Of a stretch of DNA of 64,000 nt, positions 31,541 through 41,734 are shown piece after piece; positions within the stretch are counted from its first letter, which is position 1; every line of letters begins with the position of its first letter. The position numbers and the translations under genes were made by a program. This DNA comes from Chitinophaga japonensis (lineage in GTDB: Bacteria; Bacteroidota; Bacteroidia; Chitinophagales; Chitinophagaceae), in contig NZ_VLLG01000003.1 in assembly GCF_007830125.1 (NCBI RefSeq), forward strand, positions 1,877,115 through 1,941,114, read 5' to 3'. The notes below the pieces were generated by a model, which was given only the letters and a program-made list of their open reading frames with translations, made no database searches and was not told the origin of the DNA.

Positions 31541-33985
31541 ATGCTGAAGAACTACTTTAAGATCGCTGTAAGACAACTGCAAAAGCAAAAACTTTATGCT
31601 GCCGTAAAAATCGGGGGCTTTGCACTGAGTATTGCCGCCTGCCTGCTGATTGCATTGTACATCCGTCATGAAGTGAGCTACGATAAATATTACCCGGATG
31701 CGGACCGCATTTACCGGGTAGTGGGGGAGATGAGCGACAATGGGGTAGTGAACAAGGGCTGCTCCTTTCCCGCGCCTTTTGCCGGCGCTATGAAGCAGCA
31801 GTTCCCTGAAATAGAGCTGGCGCCCCGGCTGATGCCCAGCAATCTCTTTACCGGTGCGGGCAGCAACCAGCTAAGGCCGGCGGGCCGGGCGGAGAACACC
31901 TATGAAGAAGGCTTTACCTACGCCGATCCGCAACTGCTGGAGATGTTCAGCATACCCATGGTGTACGGCGACCGTGCCCACGCGCTGGACGAGCCCAATA
32001 CTATTGTCATCTCCAAACGTAAGGCAGATAAGTATTTCCCCGGGGAGAACCCCGTGGGCAAGATGCTGATCCTGAATGATGACGGGAAGAAGCCCTACCG
32101 CATCGGCGGCGTGATGGAGGATATCCCGACCAATTCCCACCTGCACGGGTTTGACTTCCTGCTGACGCTGAAAGGCCACGAGCTCTGGCCCGGCGAGCAA
32201 ACCACCTGGGGCGCCAGCAACTATGAGAATTACATCATGGTGCGCCCGGGCACGGACATTGCGCGGTTGGAAACCCGCATGCTGGATTATACCGTGAACG
32301 AGTTTTACATTCCCCTGCTGAAACAGGAAGGCAGCAAGAACCTGGAGCGGCTGGGAAAATCGCTGCACCTCCGCTTGCACCTGCAGCCGGTAGGCGATAT
32401 CCGCCTTTATTCCCAGGGAATAGACGATAGCAGGTCGCACGGGGACATCCGTTTTATCTGGCTGTTTGGCGCCATCGCCGTATTCATACTGATCATTGCC
32501 TGCATCAATTTCATTAATCTTTCTACCGCCAAATCGGCCAACCGGGCGAAAGAGGTGGGCCTGAAAAAAGCCATCGGCGCTTTTCGCAGCAGCCTGGTAC
32601 AGCAGTTCCTGGCGGAATCGCTGCTGTACAGCGTACTGTCCTTTATTATCGGCCTGCTGCTGGCCTGGCTGCTGCTGCCGTATTTCAATTCATTGGCCGG
32701 CAAATCCTTATCTGTTCCCTGGACGGCCTGGTGGCTGGCGCCGCTGTTCCTGGCATCCGCCGTTCTGATCGGGCTGCTGGCCGGGCTCTACCCGTCATTC
32801 TATCTTTCTGCTTTCCGGCCGATGGCCGTGTTAAAAGGGCACCTGAGCCGGGGCAGCCGGAACGCCAACCTGAGAAGCGTTCTCGTGGTGTTCCAGTTCA
32901 CTACTTCCGTAATACTGATCATCGGCACCTTTGTCATTTACCGGCAGATGCAGTTCATCCTGAACCGCAAGCTGGGATTTGACAAAGACCAGGTGCTGAT
33001 GATCCAGGGCGCGCAAACGCTGGGTGGGCAGGTGCGCGCCTTCAAGGAGGAGCTGCGCCGGCTGCCGCAGGTAAAAAGTGTGGCGGTCAGCGATTTCCTG
33101 CCGGTAAGCGGCACCAAGCGGAACGGGAACACTTTCTGGAAAGAAGGACGGCAGCGGGAGGATATCGGCGTGCCCTGCCAGAAATGGGACATTGATCATG
33201 ATTACATCAGGACCATGGGCATGAAAATAGTGGCCGGCCGGAATTTTTCCCCGGATATGCCTTCAGACTCCCAGGCGATCATCCTTAACCAGGCCATGGC
33301 CCGCAAGCTGTTCCCCAACGGCGAAAACCCGGTCGGGCAACGCATTACCAACTACGGCACCTACGAGGTAATAGGGGTAGTGGCGGATTTCAATTTTGAA
33401 TCCATGCGAACGCACATAGAACCGCTGTGCATGACGCTGGGTAACAGCCCTACCATTGTGGCCGTAAAAGTAGGCGGTACGGATATGCAGGGAGCGATCA
33501 AAGCGGTGACGGGCGTATGGAAAAACTTTGCCGCGCACCAGCCTTTCCGCTATACTTTCCTGGACGAGCGTTTTGCGCAGATGTACGCCGATGTGCGGCG
33601 GATGGGGCGCATTTTTACCAGCTTTGCCGTGCTGGCCATTATCGTGGCCTGCCTGGGCCTGTTTGCACTGTCGGCCTTCATGGCGGAGCAACGCAGCAAG
33701 GAGGTGAGCATCCGCAAAGTGCTGGGCGCTTCCGTAGCGCAGGTAACCACGCTGATATCAAAGGATTTTGTGAAGCTGGTATTGATTGCGGTGCTGCTGG
33801 CCACGCCGGTGGCCTGGTGGGCGATGAATCAATGGCTGCAGGACTTTGCCTACCGGGCAGAGATCAGTTGGTGGATGTTCCCGGTAACGGGCCTGCTGGT
33901 AGTGCTGATCGCGCTGGTCACCATCAGCTTCCAGTCCATCAAAGCAGCGGTGGCTAATCCCGTGGAGCGTTTGCGGGCGGAGTAG
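31541..33985 (+). CDS. MacB/FtsX-type ABC transporter permease
   Basis: 814 residues. Two repeats, each with a membrane helix, a periplasmic MacB core domain, and three FtsX helices: ISIAACLLIALYI-type helix near 22-45, then FIWLFGAIAVFILIIACINF (near 310), and the second FtsX block near 690-800 with ALSAFMAEQRSKEVSIRKVLGA. The cytoplasmic motif KEVGLKKAIGA occurs in both FtsX blocks. No ATPase gene is adjacent, so it depends on one elsewhere. Such proteins export peptides, lipoproteins or antibiotics and are often under enhancer-dependent regulators. Confidence 0.9.
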   Translation: MLKNYFKIAVRQLQKQKLYAAVKIGGFALSIAACLLIALYIRHEVSYDKYYPDADRIYRVVGEMSDNGVVNKGCSFPAPFAGAMKQQFPEIELAPRLMPSNLFTGAGSNQLRPAGRAENTYEEGFTYADPQLLEMFSIPMVYGDRAHALDEPNTIVISKRKADKYFPGENPVGKMLILNDDGKKPYRIGGVMEDIPTNSHLHGFDFLLTLKGHELWPGEQTTWGASNYENYIMVRPGTDIARLETRMLDYTVNEFYIPLLKQEGSKNLERLGKSLHLRLHLQPVGDIRLYSQGIDDSRSHGDIRFIWLFGAIAVFILIIACINFINLSTAKSANRAKEVGLKKAIGAFRSSLVQQFLAESLLYSVLSFIIGLLLAWLLLPYFNSLAGKSLSVPWTAWWLAPLFLASAVLIGLLAGLYPSFYLSAFRPMAVLKGHLSRGSRNANLRSVLVVFQFTTSVILIIGTFVIYRQMQFILNRKLGFDKDQVLMIQGAQTLGGQVRAFKEELRRLPQVKSVAVSDFLPVSGTKRNGNTFWKEGRQREDIGVPCQKWDIDHDYIRTMGMKIVAGRNFSPDMPSDSQAIILNQAMARKLFPNGENPVGQRITNYGTYEVIGVVADFNFESMRTHIEPLCMTLGNSPTIVAVKVGGTDMQGAIKAVTGVWKNFAAHQPFRYTFLDERFAQMYADVRRMGRIFTSFAVLAIIVACLGLFALSAFMAEQRSKEVSIRKVLGASVAQVTTLISKDFVKLVLIAVLLATPVAWWAMNQWLQDFAYRAEISWWMFPVTGLLVVLIALVTISFQSIKAAVANPVERLRAE

Positions 33986-33989
33986 TTTT

Positions 33990-35312
33990 TTACTGCTCCA
34001 CCAGCTCCTTTACCGGGCTGGTCGTACTGGTGACCACTTCCGCCTTCAATTCGCTGAGTATGGAATACAGCCCGAAGTAGGTGCGGTTTACATACAGGGA
34101 ATGGCGGGAGCCCCGGGCTACTTTGGAGTCGCGTACTTCTTTCAGGTTATACAGGTAATCCATGTAGTCGTATATCTCCTGGAAATAGGCTTCGTTGCCA
34201 AAGTCAAAACGCTCCTGCGTAAAGGGCAGGGTCATCAGGTCTATCATCTGCTGGAAAAGCCCGGAGTAGAACGCTACTTCCTTCGGCGAATCACTGGGGT
34301 GTATCATTTCCAGGTTGGTGTAGATCTCCATGCGCCTGGCCTCATCCTTCAGAACCTCCTTGTCTACCAGCATGAAATAGTTGGTATAGAAATCTTCCGG
34401 TATCTCCTTGATGCAGCCAAAGTCAAAGATGCCTACGGTGCCGTCTTCCCGCATCAGGAAATTGCCGGGGTGCGGGTCTGCATGCACTTTTTTCAGCCGG
34501 TGCATCTGGAAATCGTAAAAGTCCCAGAGCGCCTGGCCTATTTTATTGCGCGCCTCCTGTGAGGGGTTGCGTTGCAGGAATTCCCTCAGGTGATGGCCGT
34601 CCAGCCAGTCCATGGTGATCACCCGGTCCGATGACAGCTCGGGGTAGTAGGCCGGAAATACCAGGTTGGGAATATGCGCGCACAGGGCAGACAGCTCCAT
34701 GGAGCGGCGCAGCTCCAGCTTGTAATCCGTTTCCTCCAGCAGCTTGGTCTCGATCTCCTCGAAGTATTTGTCCATATCCACCTCGTTCATGCCTACAATA
34801 CGGACGGCAAAGGGCTTCACGATCCGCAGGTCGGACTTCACGCTGTTAGCCACCCCCGGGTATTGTATCTTGATGGCCAGTTGTTTGCCCCATTTCCAGG
34901 CCCTGTGCACCTGCCCGATGGATGCGGCGTTGGCGGCCTGCATCTCGAACTTGTCGTACAGTTGCGAGGGCGACTTTCCCAGCGTTTTCTGGAAGGTGTT
35001 CACTACCAGCGGCCCTGAAAGGGGAGGAGCGCTGTACTGCGACATGGCGAACATATCGGAATAGGCCTTGGGCAGCATGCCCTTGTCCATGCTGAGCATC
35101 TGCGCTACTTTAAGGGCGCTGCCTTTCAGGTGGCTAAGAGTATCGTAAATATCTTCAGCGTTGTCGGCGTGGAGGGATTCTTTGCTGAGGTTAGGGTCTA
35201 CCAGCCGGCGGGTATAATGTTTTAAATAATTGGTGCCTACTTTCAGGCCTGTAGTGATAAAGCGGCCGGCCCTTTCTACTTTGCCGGTCGGGATGTTCGA
35301 TTGTTCCTTCAT
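33990..35312 (-). CDS. ABC1/ADCK/UbiB-family kinase-like protein
   Basis: 440 residues from the ATG at 35312, 10 nt after the TetR stop. Atypical kinase motifs: KVAQMLSMDKGMLP (KxGQ motif with Ala for Gly), AASIGQVHRAWKWGKQLAIKIQYPG (nucleotide loop and Lys), VHADPHPGNFLM (catalytic loop) and GIFDFGCIKEI (DFG). The family supports ubiquinone or menaquinone biosynthesis and lipid handling. No membrane helix seen. Co-transcribed with the TetR-like gene. Confidence 0.88.
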   Translation of the reverse strand: MKEQSNIPTGKVERAGRFITTGLKVGTNYLKHYTRRLVDPNLSKESLHADNAEDIYDTLSHLKGSALKVAQMLSMDKGMLPKAYSDMFAMSQYSAPPLSGPLVVNTFQKTLGKSPSQLYDKFEMQAANAASIGQVHRAWKWGKQLAIKIQYPGVANSVKSDLRIVKPFAVRIVGMNEVDMDKYFEEIETKLLEETDYKLELRRSMELSALCAHIPNLVFPAYYPELSSDRVITMDWLDGHHLREFLQRNPSQEARNKIGQALWDFYDFQMHRLKKVHADPHPGNFLMREDGTVGIFDFGCIKEIPEDFYTNYFMLVDKEVLKDEARRMEIYTNLEMIHPSDSPKEVAFYSGLFQQMIDLMTLPFTQERFDFGNEAYFQEIYDYMDYLYNLKEVRDSKVARGSRHSLYVNRTYFGLYSILSELKAEVVTSTTSPVKELVEQ

Positions 35313-35322
35313 CCTGATGTTG

Positions 35323-35949
35323 TTATTTCCCGGTAAACATGAACTTTCCGAAATCCAGCAGGCTGTCAAATGTATTGGAGCTGATCAACTGGAAGCTGAG
35401 GTGCACCGCTTTTTCAATGGCGGCATCTGTCATTTCAAATTGCGGGCTGCTGTCATTGATCCAGTACCGGAGCACAAACAGCGCCTGTACCCAGAAGCCG
35501 TGCACGTACTGGTCGGAAATATACTTGCGCTCCCTGATCTCGTTGGTCTGGTAGCCTTCTTTGACCAGCGCTTCCGCGTACTGCATAAAAGCTTTGCGGA
35601 AGGTGTCCAGTTGGCCCTGGTGCAGTACCGGGAAGCGGAACCGTTCCTTTTGCAGGAGGATGTAGCTGCGGTCTGCCTTCAGGTTTTGCACCCAAAGGAA
35701 ATAGAAGGCCAGCAGCTTTTCCTGTGCGGAATAGTTCTGATAGGTCTCGTCCGCTTTCAGTTGCTCCAGGGTGGCCTGGAAAATACCCAGCCATATGTCC
35801 TTTTCCAGGGCGTCCAGGGAGCTGTAGCTGTCGTAAAAGGACGCCTCCGGCAGATTAACGATCTTGCAAAAAGCGTACACGGAAACGGGCGGCTTTCCAT
35901 TTTCCAGCCAGTATAGCTTATACGCATCGCGTAGCTGTTGCTTGTCCAT
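35323..35949 (-). CDS. TetR-family transcriptional regulator
   Basis: 208 residues. The N-terminal HTH (about 8-55) has ISVYAFCKIV-like helix positions (VSVYAFCKIVNLPEASFYDSY) with the TetR order helix-turn-recognition helix. The C-terminal half is all helical for ligand binding. It precedes the ABC1 kinase gene by 10 nt and probably regulates this two-gene unit in response to an unknown ligand. Confidence 0.8.
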   Translation of the reverse strand: MDKQQLRDAYKLYWLENGKPPVSVYAFCKIVNLPEASFYDSYSSLDALEKDIWLGIFQATLEQLKADETYQNYSAQEKLLAFYFLWVQNLKADRSYILLQKERFRFPVLHQGQLDTFRKAFMQYAEALVKEGYQTNEIRERKYISDQYVHGFWVQALFVLRYWINDSSPQFEMTDAAIEKAVHLSFQLISSNTFDSLLDFGKFMFTGK

Positions 35950-36161
35950 AGTATAATTTTTTACGGTTTGGCGCAGGGTTGGCTTTGCTAATGCAAAATT
36001 ACGGCAAGCCGGTGTATAATGAACAGCAGGGCGGGGAAATAGGGACGGCGGATTGTTAAATAAAAGCTAAATGTTAAAGTTGGCCGCTCACGCCGCCGCC
36101 GCTGCAGTTTGGAATGAAGTTTGGCGTAAATTTAGCAGCAGTCCAAAAAAAGAACAGTGTT

Positions 36162-36653
36162 ATGAGAAAGTTGTTAAATGGAACGATCTGCTTATTAATT
36201 GCACTCGCCAGTGCCCATCATACTTTTGCCCAGGACGATAAAAAAGACCAGATCAAAGAGGCGATAGCCGCCCGGTCCTATGTATTTAAAGCGCAGACCG
36301 TGTTGCCGATGGGCGGCCGCAGCCGCCAACTCACTACCCAATACGATGTAAAGGTGGCGGAAGATTCCGTACTGGTGGATCTTCCCTATTTTGGCCGCGC
36401 TTATACCGCCCCGTTAGATCCTACCAAAGGCGGTTTCCGCTTCAAGACAAAGGATTTTGAGTATACGGTCGATAACAAGCGTAAAGGCGGCTGGAATATC
36501 GTTATCCAGCCCAGGGATACGGATGATGCGCGACAACTGGCCCTGATGATCTCCGAGGACGGTTATGGCACGCTGCAGGTGATCAGCAATAACCGCCAGC
36601 CGATCAGTTTCAACGGTTATGTAACGGCGAGGGAGCCACGAAAAGAACGGTAA
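36162..36653 (+). CDS. DUF4251 periplasmic protein
   Basis: 163 residues from the ATG at 36162. A signal peptide (1-24, ending HTFAQ) precedes a lipocalin-like small beta domain: RSYVFKAQTVLPMGGRSRQLT, DSVLVDLPYFGRAYTAP and the terminal NRQPISFNGYV. DUF4251 is common in Bacteroidota and has no known function. The acylase gene follows after 38 nt. Confidence 0.8.
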   Translation: MRKLLNGTICLLIALASAHHTFAQDDKKDQIKEAIAARSYVFKAQTVLPMGGRSRQLTTQYDVKVAEDSVLVDLPYFGRAYTAPLDPTKGGFRFKTKDFEYTVDNKRKGGWNIVIQPRDTDDARQLALMISEDGYGTLQVISNNRQPISFNGYVTAREPRKER

Positions 36654-36691
36654 AATATCGTATCTTACCTCTTCCCTAATAAACCTGGAAG

Positions 36692-38746
36692 ATGCGATTA
36701 CACAAGTCAATGCCCGTTGCCCTGCTATGCCTTCTTGCCCACACCAGCTATGCTCAGCAGGAAAAACCTGAAATACTATGGGACACCTACGGTGTGCCGC
36801 ATGTGTATGCCGGCAATATGGCCGACATGTACTATGGCTTTGGCTGGGCGCAGATGCACAATCACGCCAACCTGGTACTTCAACTGTACGGGCAGGCCAG
36901 GGGCCGGGCCGCTGAATACTGGGGAGAAGAACAGGTGCAGATGGATCAGCTCATCCACCTTTTCAATATCCCGGAGTTGGCCAGGCAACACTATGCGCAG
37001 CAGGAACCGGCCTTTAAAGCCTGTATAGACGCCTTTGTGAAAGGCGTGAACGCCTATGCGGCAGCGCACCCGGAAGCCATCGGCCCCGCCCTGAAGCAGG
37101 TGCTGCCGGTAACGGCTATCGATGTGATGGCGCACGGCCTGCGGGTATTATACATACAATTCCTGGCGCCGGATGATATTGAAGAAGCCCTGCAACTGGG
37201 AAGCCGTGGCTCCAATGCCATCGCCATTGGTCCTTCCCGCTCTGCAGACGGTCATGCCATGCTGGTAGCCAACCCGCATCTACCCTGGGGCAACCTGTAC
37301 CTTTTCTTTGAAGCGCAGCTCAGCGCGCCGGGCTATCACGCTTACGGCGCTACGCTGATAGGCGTGCCGGTGCTGGCCATTGCCTTTAACGATCACCTGG
37401 GATGGACGCATACGGTCAATCCCCTGGATGCGGTAGACCGTTACGAGCTGAAAATGCAGGACAGCAGCACCTACCTGCTGGATAATGAAAAAGTGCCCTT
37501 CCGGCAGCGAACCGTATCGCTGAAAGTGAAGCAGGGAGACGGCAGCATCCGGGAGCAGTCCCTTACGTTGAAATATGCCAGGCAGGGACCGGTCATCACG
37601 GGAAAGAACGGGGAAGCCTGCGCTGTCAGGATAGCGGGCATGGCGGATCGCCCGCACCTGATGCTGCAGTGGCATGAGATGGGAAAGGCCGCTAACCGTG
37701 CACAGTTTGAAGCGGCGCTGCAACGGATGCAGCTACCCATGTTCAACGTGGTATATGCCGATGATGCGGGCAATATTTCCTACCTGTTTGCCGGGAATAT
37801 ACCAGTGCGGCCGCAGGGAGACTGGGAGTTCTGGCAGCAGATGATAGACGGCAGTAAATCCGCCTACATCTGGCAAAAAACGCATCCCTACCGGGACCTG
37901 CCCCAATTGCTGAATCCCCCGACAGGTTTCCTGCAGAACGCCAATGATCCGCCCTGGACCTGCACCTACCCGCCGCTGCTGCGCCCCGCAGATTACCCGC
38001 CCTATATGGCGCCCGTTTATATGTACCAGCGGCAGCAGCGCGCAGTGAACATGATCCGCAGCGACTCCTCCATTACCTTTGATGAACTGGTCAGCTACAA
38101 GCTCAGCACCCGCATGGGGGCCGCAGACCGTTTCCTGGACGACCTGCTGGAAGCGGTGCGCCGGTATCCCGATACGGCCGCTGTGAGAGCCGCCGCAGTG
38201 CTGGAGCAGTGGGACCGGATGGCGGATTCCGCCAGCACCGGTGCGGTGCTGTTTACCAAATGGTTTGACAAGCTTCCTCAAAGCATGTACAAAATACCCT
38301 GGAGCCCGGACAACCCGGTGGAAACGCCGGACGGCCTGAAAGATCCGAAAGCGGCGGTGCAGTTGCTGGCCGATGCCGCGGCCGAGGTACAGGCAGGCTA
38401 TGGCCGGCTGGATGTACCCTGGGGACAGGCCGCCCGTTTCCGGGTTAACGGTTACGACTATGCGGGCAATGGCGGTCCCGGTCATTACGGGATATTCCGC
38501 GTGATAGACTACCGCCCCGGCAGGGATAAAAAATATACCGCCGTTGCCGGCGATAGTTATGTCGCCATTGTATCATTCGGCAAAAAAGTAAAGGCAAAAG
38601 TGCTGCTCAGCTACGGCAATGCCACACAACCCGGCAGCCGGCACAGCGGCGACCAGTTGCAGCTCCTGTCCGCGAAAGAACTGCGCACGCCCTGGCTGGA
38701 ACGGGAAGCCGTGCTGCAGCACCTGGAAGAAAAGGAAGTACTATAA
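36692..38746 (+). CDS. Penicillin/AHL acylase family Ntn-hydrolase
   Basis: 684 residues. A signal peptide (1-21) is followed by an alpha chain and then the autoprocessing site RG-SNAIAIG: Ser174 should be the new N-terminal nucleophile. LVANPHLPW and FNDHLGWTHTVNPLDAVDRY are typical of the beta chain. It cleaves amide bonds of acylated compounds such as beta-lactams, acyl-homoserine lactones or lipopeptides. The actual substrate is open. Periplasmic. Confidence 0.9.
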   Translation: MRLHKSMPVALLCLLAHTSYAQQEKPEILWDTYGVPHVYAGNMADMYYGFGWAQMHNHANLVLQLYGQARGRAAEYWGEEQVQMDQLIHLFNIPELARQHYAQQEPAFKACIDAFVKGVNAYAAAHPEAIGPALKQVLPVTAIDVMAHGLRVLYIQFLAPDDIEEALQLGSRGSNAIAIGPSRSADGHAMLVANPHLPWGNLYLFFEAQLSAPGYHAYGATLIGVPVLAIAFNDHLGWTHTVNPLDAVDRYELKMQDSSTYLLDNEKVPFRQRTVSLKVKQGDGSIREQSLTLKYARQGPVITGKNGEACAVRIAGMADRPHLMLQWHEMGKAANRAQFEAALQRMQLPMFNVVYADDAGNISYLFAGNIPVRPQGDWEFWQQMIDGSKSAYIWQKTHPYRDLPQLLNPPTGFLQNANDPPWTCTYPPLLRPADYPPYMAPVYMYQRQQRAVNMIRSDSSITFDELVSYKLSTRMGAADRFLDDLLEAVRRYPDTAAVRAAAVLEQWDRMADSASTGAVLFTKWFDKLPQSMYKIPWSPDNPVETPDGLKDPKAAVQLLADAAAEVQAGYGRLDVPWGQAARFRVNGYDYAGNGGPGHYGIFRVIDYRPGRDKKYTAVAGDSYVAIVSFGKKVKAKVLLSYGNATQPGSRHSGDQLQLLSAKELRTPWLEREAVLQHLEEKEVL

Positions 38747-38811
38747 ACGGATCGCTTAGAATTTCTTATGTGATTGTGTATATTTAATAGTTGAAAAACA
38801 AACTTGAACAC

Positions 38812-39246
38812 ATGAAACGCCCTTTATTATTCCTCGTTGCGTGCATGATAGCACAGCTTTCCTTCGCACAATCCAAAGATGAAAAAGCCGTGGCCGCCGC
38901 CGTGGAAAATATGCGCAAAGCCATGATAGACGGCGAAAGGACCGCGTTGGAGAACCTGGCGGACAGCCGCCTTACCTACGGTCACTCCAGCGGGTTGATC
39001 GAGGATAAGCCCACTTTTGTAGAGCATATTGCCAGCGGAGGTTCCGACTTCGTAAGCATTGACCTGCTGGACCAGACCATTACCGTTGCCGGCAATACCG
39101 CCATTGTGCGCCATGTGCTGCATGCCGCCACCAACGACAATGGCAAGCCGGGCAAGGTAGCCCTGAAAATACTGCTGGTATGGCTGAAAGAAGGTGGCGA
39201 ATGGAAGCTGCTGGCGCGCCAGGCTGTGAAGGAGCCGGCGAAATAA
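38812..39246 (+). CDS. NTF2-like/DUF4440 exported protein
   Basis: 144 residues from the ATG at 38812 (the upstream TTG at 38791 is less likely). Signal peptide MKRPLLFLVACMIAQLSFAQ, then a SnoaL/DUF4440 cone fold with AVAAAVENMRKAMIDGERTALENLA and a terminal KILLVWLKEGGEWKLLARQAV. Function unknown. The convergent M20 gene lies across the repeat hairpin at 39257-39379. Confidence 0.82.
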   Translation: MKRPLLFLVACMIAQLSFAQSKDEKAVAAAVENMRKAMIDGERTALENLADSRLTYGHSSGLIEDKPTFVEHIASGGSDFVSIDLLDQTITVAGNTAIVRHVLHAATNDNGKPGKVALKILLVWLKEGGEWKLLARQAVKEPAK

Positions 39247-39256
39247 TAGAATAATA

Positions 39257-39379
39257 AATGTAAAATGATAAATGTAAAATATCAAAGTCGGCAGCTATGT
39301 TTCAATCTAGCCTTGCTGCTTTAATTGCATACTTTCTCTAACTTTTACATTTGAAATTTTACATTTATCATTTTACATT
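39257..39379. repeat. Heptamer-repeat hairpin, ATGTAAA type (site B)
   Basis: The arms 39257-39280 and 39356-39379 pair perfectly over 24 bp, around a 75-nt interior. The 24-nt arm is identical to the arm of site C (55737-55760). The M20 gene on the minus strand ends inside it: the repeat's ATGTAA supplies its last Met and the stop codon. Confidence 0.85.
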
Positions 39380-40665
39380 CCCTTCAGCTTCCCGTAGTCC
39401 ATCACTAGCCGGCAGAACGCTTTTACCCCCACGTCCAGGCGCGAATCGTCAATGTAAAAGTCCGGGGTGTGATGCGCCGCTGCTTTGGCCGGGTCCTGCC
39501 CGGCCGGCATGCCGCCCAGGAAAAAGAAGAAGGCAGGCGCTTTGTCGCCGAAGAAAGAGAAATCCTCTGCGCCGGTGGTCCATTCCGTTTCCATTACATT
39601 TTCCTTTCCCGCGGCCGCTTCCAGGGAAGGTGTCATCATTTTCACCAGCTCCGGGTCATTGTAGGTGACCTTGGTTTTGGTATCGATGCTTACCTCCGCG
39701 GTAGCGCCGGAAGCTTCCGCTATTTTGGTAGCGGTAAGCCGCATCTTTTCATGCACCTGCTGCTGCATTTTGCTGTCCAGGGTGCGGATGGTGCCTTCCA
39801 TCACCAGCTCTTCCGGTATGATGTTGCTGCGCACGCCGCTGTGTATCTTTCCTACGGTGATCACTACCGGGGCTTTGGTAAGCGCCATCTGCCGGCTCAC
39901 AATGGTCTGGAAGCCCTGGATGATCTGCGCCGCCACCACGATAGGATCAATGCCGCTCCAGGGCTGCGACCCGTGGGACTGCCGGCCTTTCACCTTCACC
40001 ACGAACCAGTCGCTGGAAGCCATCTCTGCGCCGGGTTTGAACTTGATCTTGCCGACGGGCGTCTGTGAATTGATGTGCAGGCCAAAGATGGCGTCCACTT
40101 TCGGGTTGTCCATTACGCCTTCCCTGATCATCAGCGGCGCGCCGCCTTCTTCCGTACCGGGAGGGCCTTCCTCCGCCGGCTGGAAAATGAACTTCACGGT
40201 GCCGGGCACCTCTTTTTGCTGCTGGCTCAATACTTTGGCCGTGCCCAGGAGGATGGCCACGTGCGTGTCATGCCCGCAGGCATGCATCACGGGCACCCGT
40301 TGCCCCAGGTATTCTGCAGAGTCCACGGAGCGGAAGGGTACGGGCGCTCTTTCAAACACCGGCAGCGCATCCATGTCTGCGCGCAGTGCTACTACCGGCC
40401 CGGGTTTGCCGCCTTTCAGGATGCCCACCACGCCGGTCTTGCCAACGCCGGTCTGCACTTCCAGGCCCATTTGCCGCAGGTGCGCCGCTACGTAGGCGGC
40501 CGTTTTGTATTCCCGGTTGGACAGTTCCGGGTGCTGGTGCAACTGTCTTCTCCAGGCAATCACGGAATCTTTAACGCCGGCGATACGCTGGTCAAATGTT
40601 TTGGATTGCGCCATTGCGAGCACAGGTGCAATGGTCACCACGAGTAAAAGCGGGAGTCTCATCAT
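39373..40665 (-). CDS. M20-family amidohydrolase/carboxypeptidase
   Basis: 430 residues. ATGs at 40665 and 40662 are alternative starts. Signal peptide (PLLLVVTIAPVLAMAQ). M20 metal site: MHACGHDTHVAILLG, PAEEGPPG, then a dimerisation domain and a late TGAEDFSFFGDKAPAFFFFLGG (given by its ends TGAEDFSFFG and FFLGG). Such enzymes hydrolyse N-acyl amino acids or amino-acid hydroxamates. Periplasmic. Its last two codons come from the repeat hairpin. Confidence 0.9.
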   Translation of the reverse strand: MMRLPLLLVVTIAPVLAMAQSKTFDQRIAGVKDSVIAWRRQLHQHPELSNREYKTAAYVAAHLRQMGLEVQTGVGKTGVVGILKGGKPGPVVALRADMDALPVFERAPVPFRSVDSAEYLGQRVPVMHACGHDTHVAILLGTAKVLSQQQKEVPGTVKFIFQPAEEGPPGTEEGGAPLMIREGVMDNPKVDAIFGLHINSQTPVGKIKFKPGAEMASSDWFVVKVKGRQSHGSQPWSGIDPIVVAAQIIQGFQTIVSRQMALTKAPVVITVGKIHSGVRSNIIPEELVMEGTIRTLDSKMQQQVHEKMRLTATKIAEASGATAEVSIDTKTKVTYNDPELVKMMTPSLEAAAGKENVMETEWTTGAEDFSFFGDKAPAFFFFLGGMPAGQDPAKAAAHHTPDFYIDDSRLDVGVKAFCRLVMDYGKLKGM

Positions 40666-40747
40666 AGGGCCTTTCAAGATTTTGGTTGATCCTACAAAAT
40701 ACAATTAATCGCACAGAAATGCCAGTGCTTTTAGCTAACTTACCCCC

Positions 40748-41734
40748 ATGGATACTTTCCTGAGTTGCGACTGGGGCACTTCTTCCTTCCGCCTGCGCTG
40801 GGTGCGGGTCCCGGACCTCGTTATCCTTGCAGAACAGCGTTCGCGCGAGGGCATTGCCGCTACGTGGCAGGCCTGGCAGGCTGCTGCCCGGCAGGATGCC
40901 GCGGCCCGCTGGCAGTTTTACCTGGATGCTGTTACCCCCGCTATTGCCGCCATGGAGCAACATACAGGCCCGGTGCCGGCACAGGCGCCGCTGATCATTT
41001 CCGGGATGGCTTCGGCGGCTATCGGTATGATGGAGCTGCCTTACGCTACGCTGCCTTTTGCCGTGAACGGCGCGGATGCCGTGGTGCACCGGGCGCGGGC
41101 TACGGCGGCGTTTCCCCGCGATGTGCTGCTGCTGTCCGGCGTGCGCAGCGAAGAGGACGTAATGCGTGGCGAAGAAACGCAACTGGCCGGCTGTATCATG
41201 GAGGACCACGATACGGCGGAAGGCATCTTTATTTTTCCCGGCACGCACTCCAAGCATATACAGGTGCAGCAGGGGCAGGTAAGGAGCTTCCGCACTTACA
41301 TGACCGGGGAGCTGTTTGACCTGCTGCGCCGCCACAGCGTGCTGAAGGAAACGGTGGCCGGCCTGGAAGCATTGCCGCCGCCTGCCTTGCACAGCACTTT
41401 CAGCGAAGGGGTAAAGGCCGGCGCCGCAGGCAACCTGCTGCACACGGCCTTCGGCGTGAGGGCCCGTTATCTGCTGGGCGATACTACCAAAGCAGCTAAC
41501 CTGGATTACCTGAGCGGCCTGCTGATAGGCACGGAACTGCAGGCGTTGCAGCAGGCGCCGGCGCATATATACCTGTGCGGCGGGGCGCATCTGCAGGCGG
41601 CTTACGCCATGGCCCTGCAGGTACTGGAGCTGGCGCCGCGCGCTACGGTGTTTCCCACGCAATGGGCGGAGGAGGCCGTGATCAGGGGACAGTATAAAAT
41701 ATTCCGTCAGTTAACAGCACATCATGTCACATAA
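40748..41734 (+). CDS. dgoK: 2-dehydro-3-deoxygalactonokinase
   Basis: 328 residues with the DgoK signature: FLSCDWGTSSFRLRWV (ATP-binding Asp/Gly/Thr), QAPLIISGMASAAIGMMELPY, LLLSGVRSEEDVMRGEETQL and GIFIFPGTHSKHIQV. It phosphorylates 2-keto-3-deoxy-galactonate at C6. The stop overlaps the aldolase start by 11 nt. It heads a five-gene sugar-acid operon ending with the GntP permease. Confidence 0.92.
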   Translation: MDTFLSCDWGTSSFRLRWVRVPDLVILAEQRSREGIAATWQAWQAAARQDAAARWQFYLDAVTPAIAAMEQHTGPVPAQAPLIISGMASAAIGMMELPYATLPFAVNGADAVVHRARATAAFPRDVLLLSGVRSEEDVMRGEETQLAGCIMEDHDTAEGIFIFPGTHSKHIQVQQGQVRSFRTYMTGELFDLLRRHSVLKETVAGLEALPPPALHSTFSEGVKAGAAGNLLHTAFGVRARYLLGDTTKAANLDYLSGLLIGTELQALQQAPAHIYLCGGAHLQAAYAMALQVLELAPRATVFPTQWAEEAVIRGQYKIFRQLTAHHVT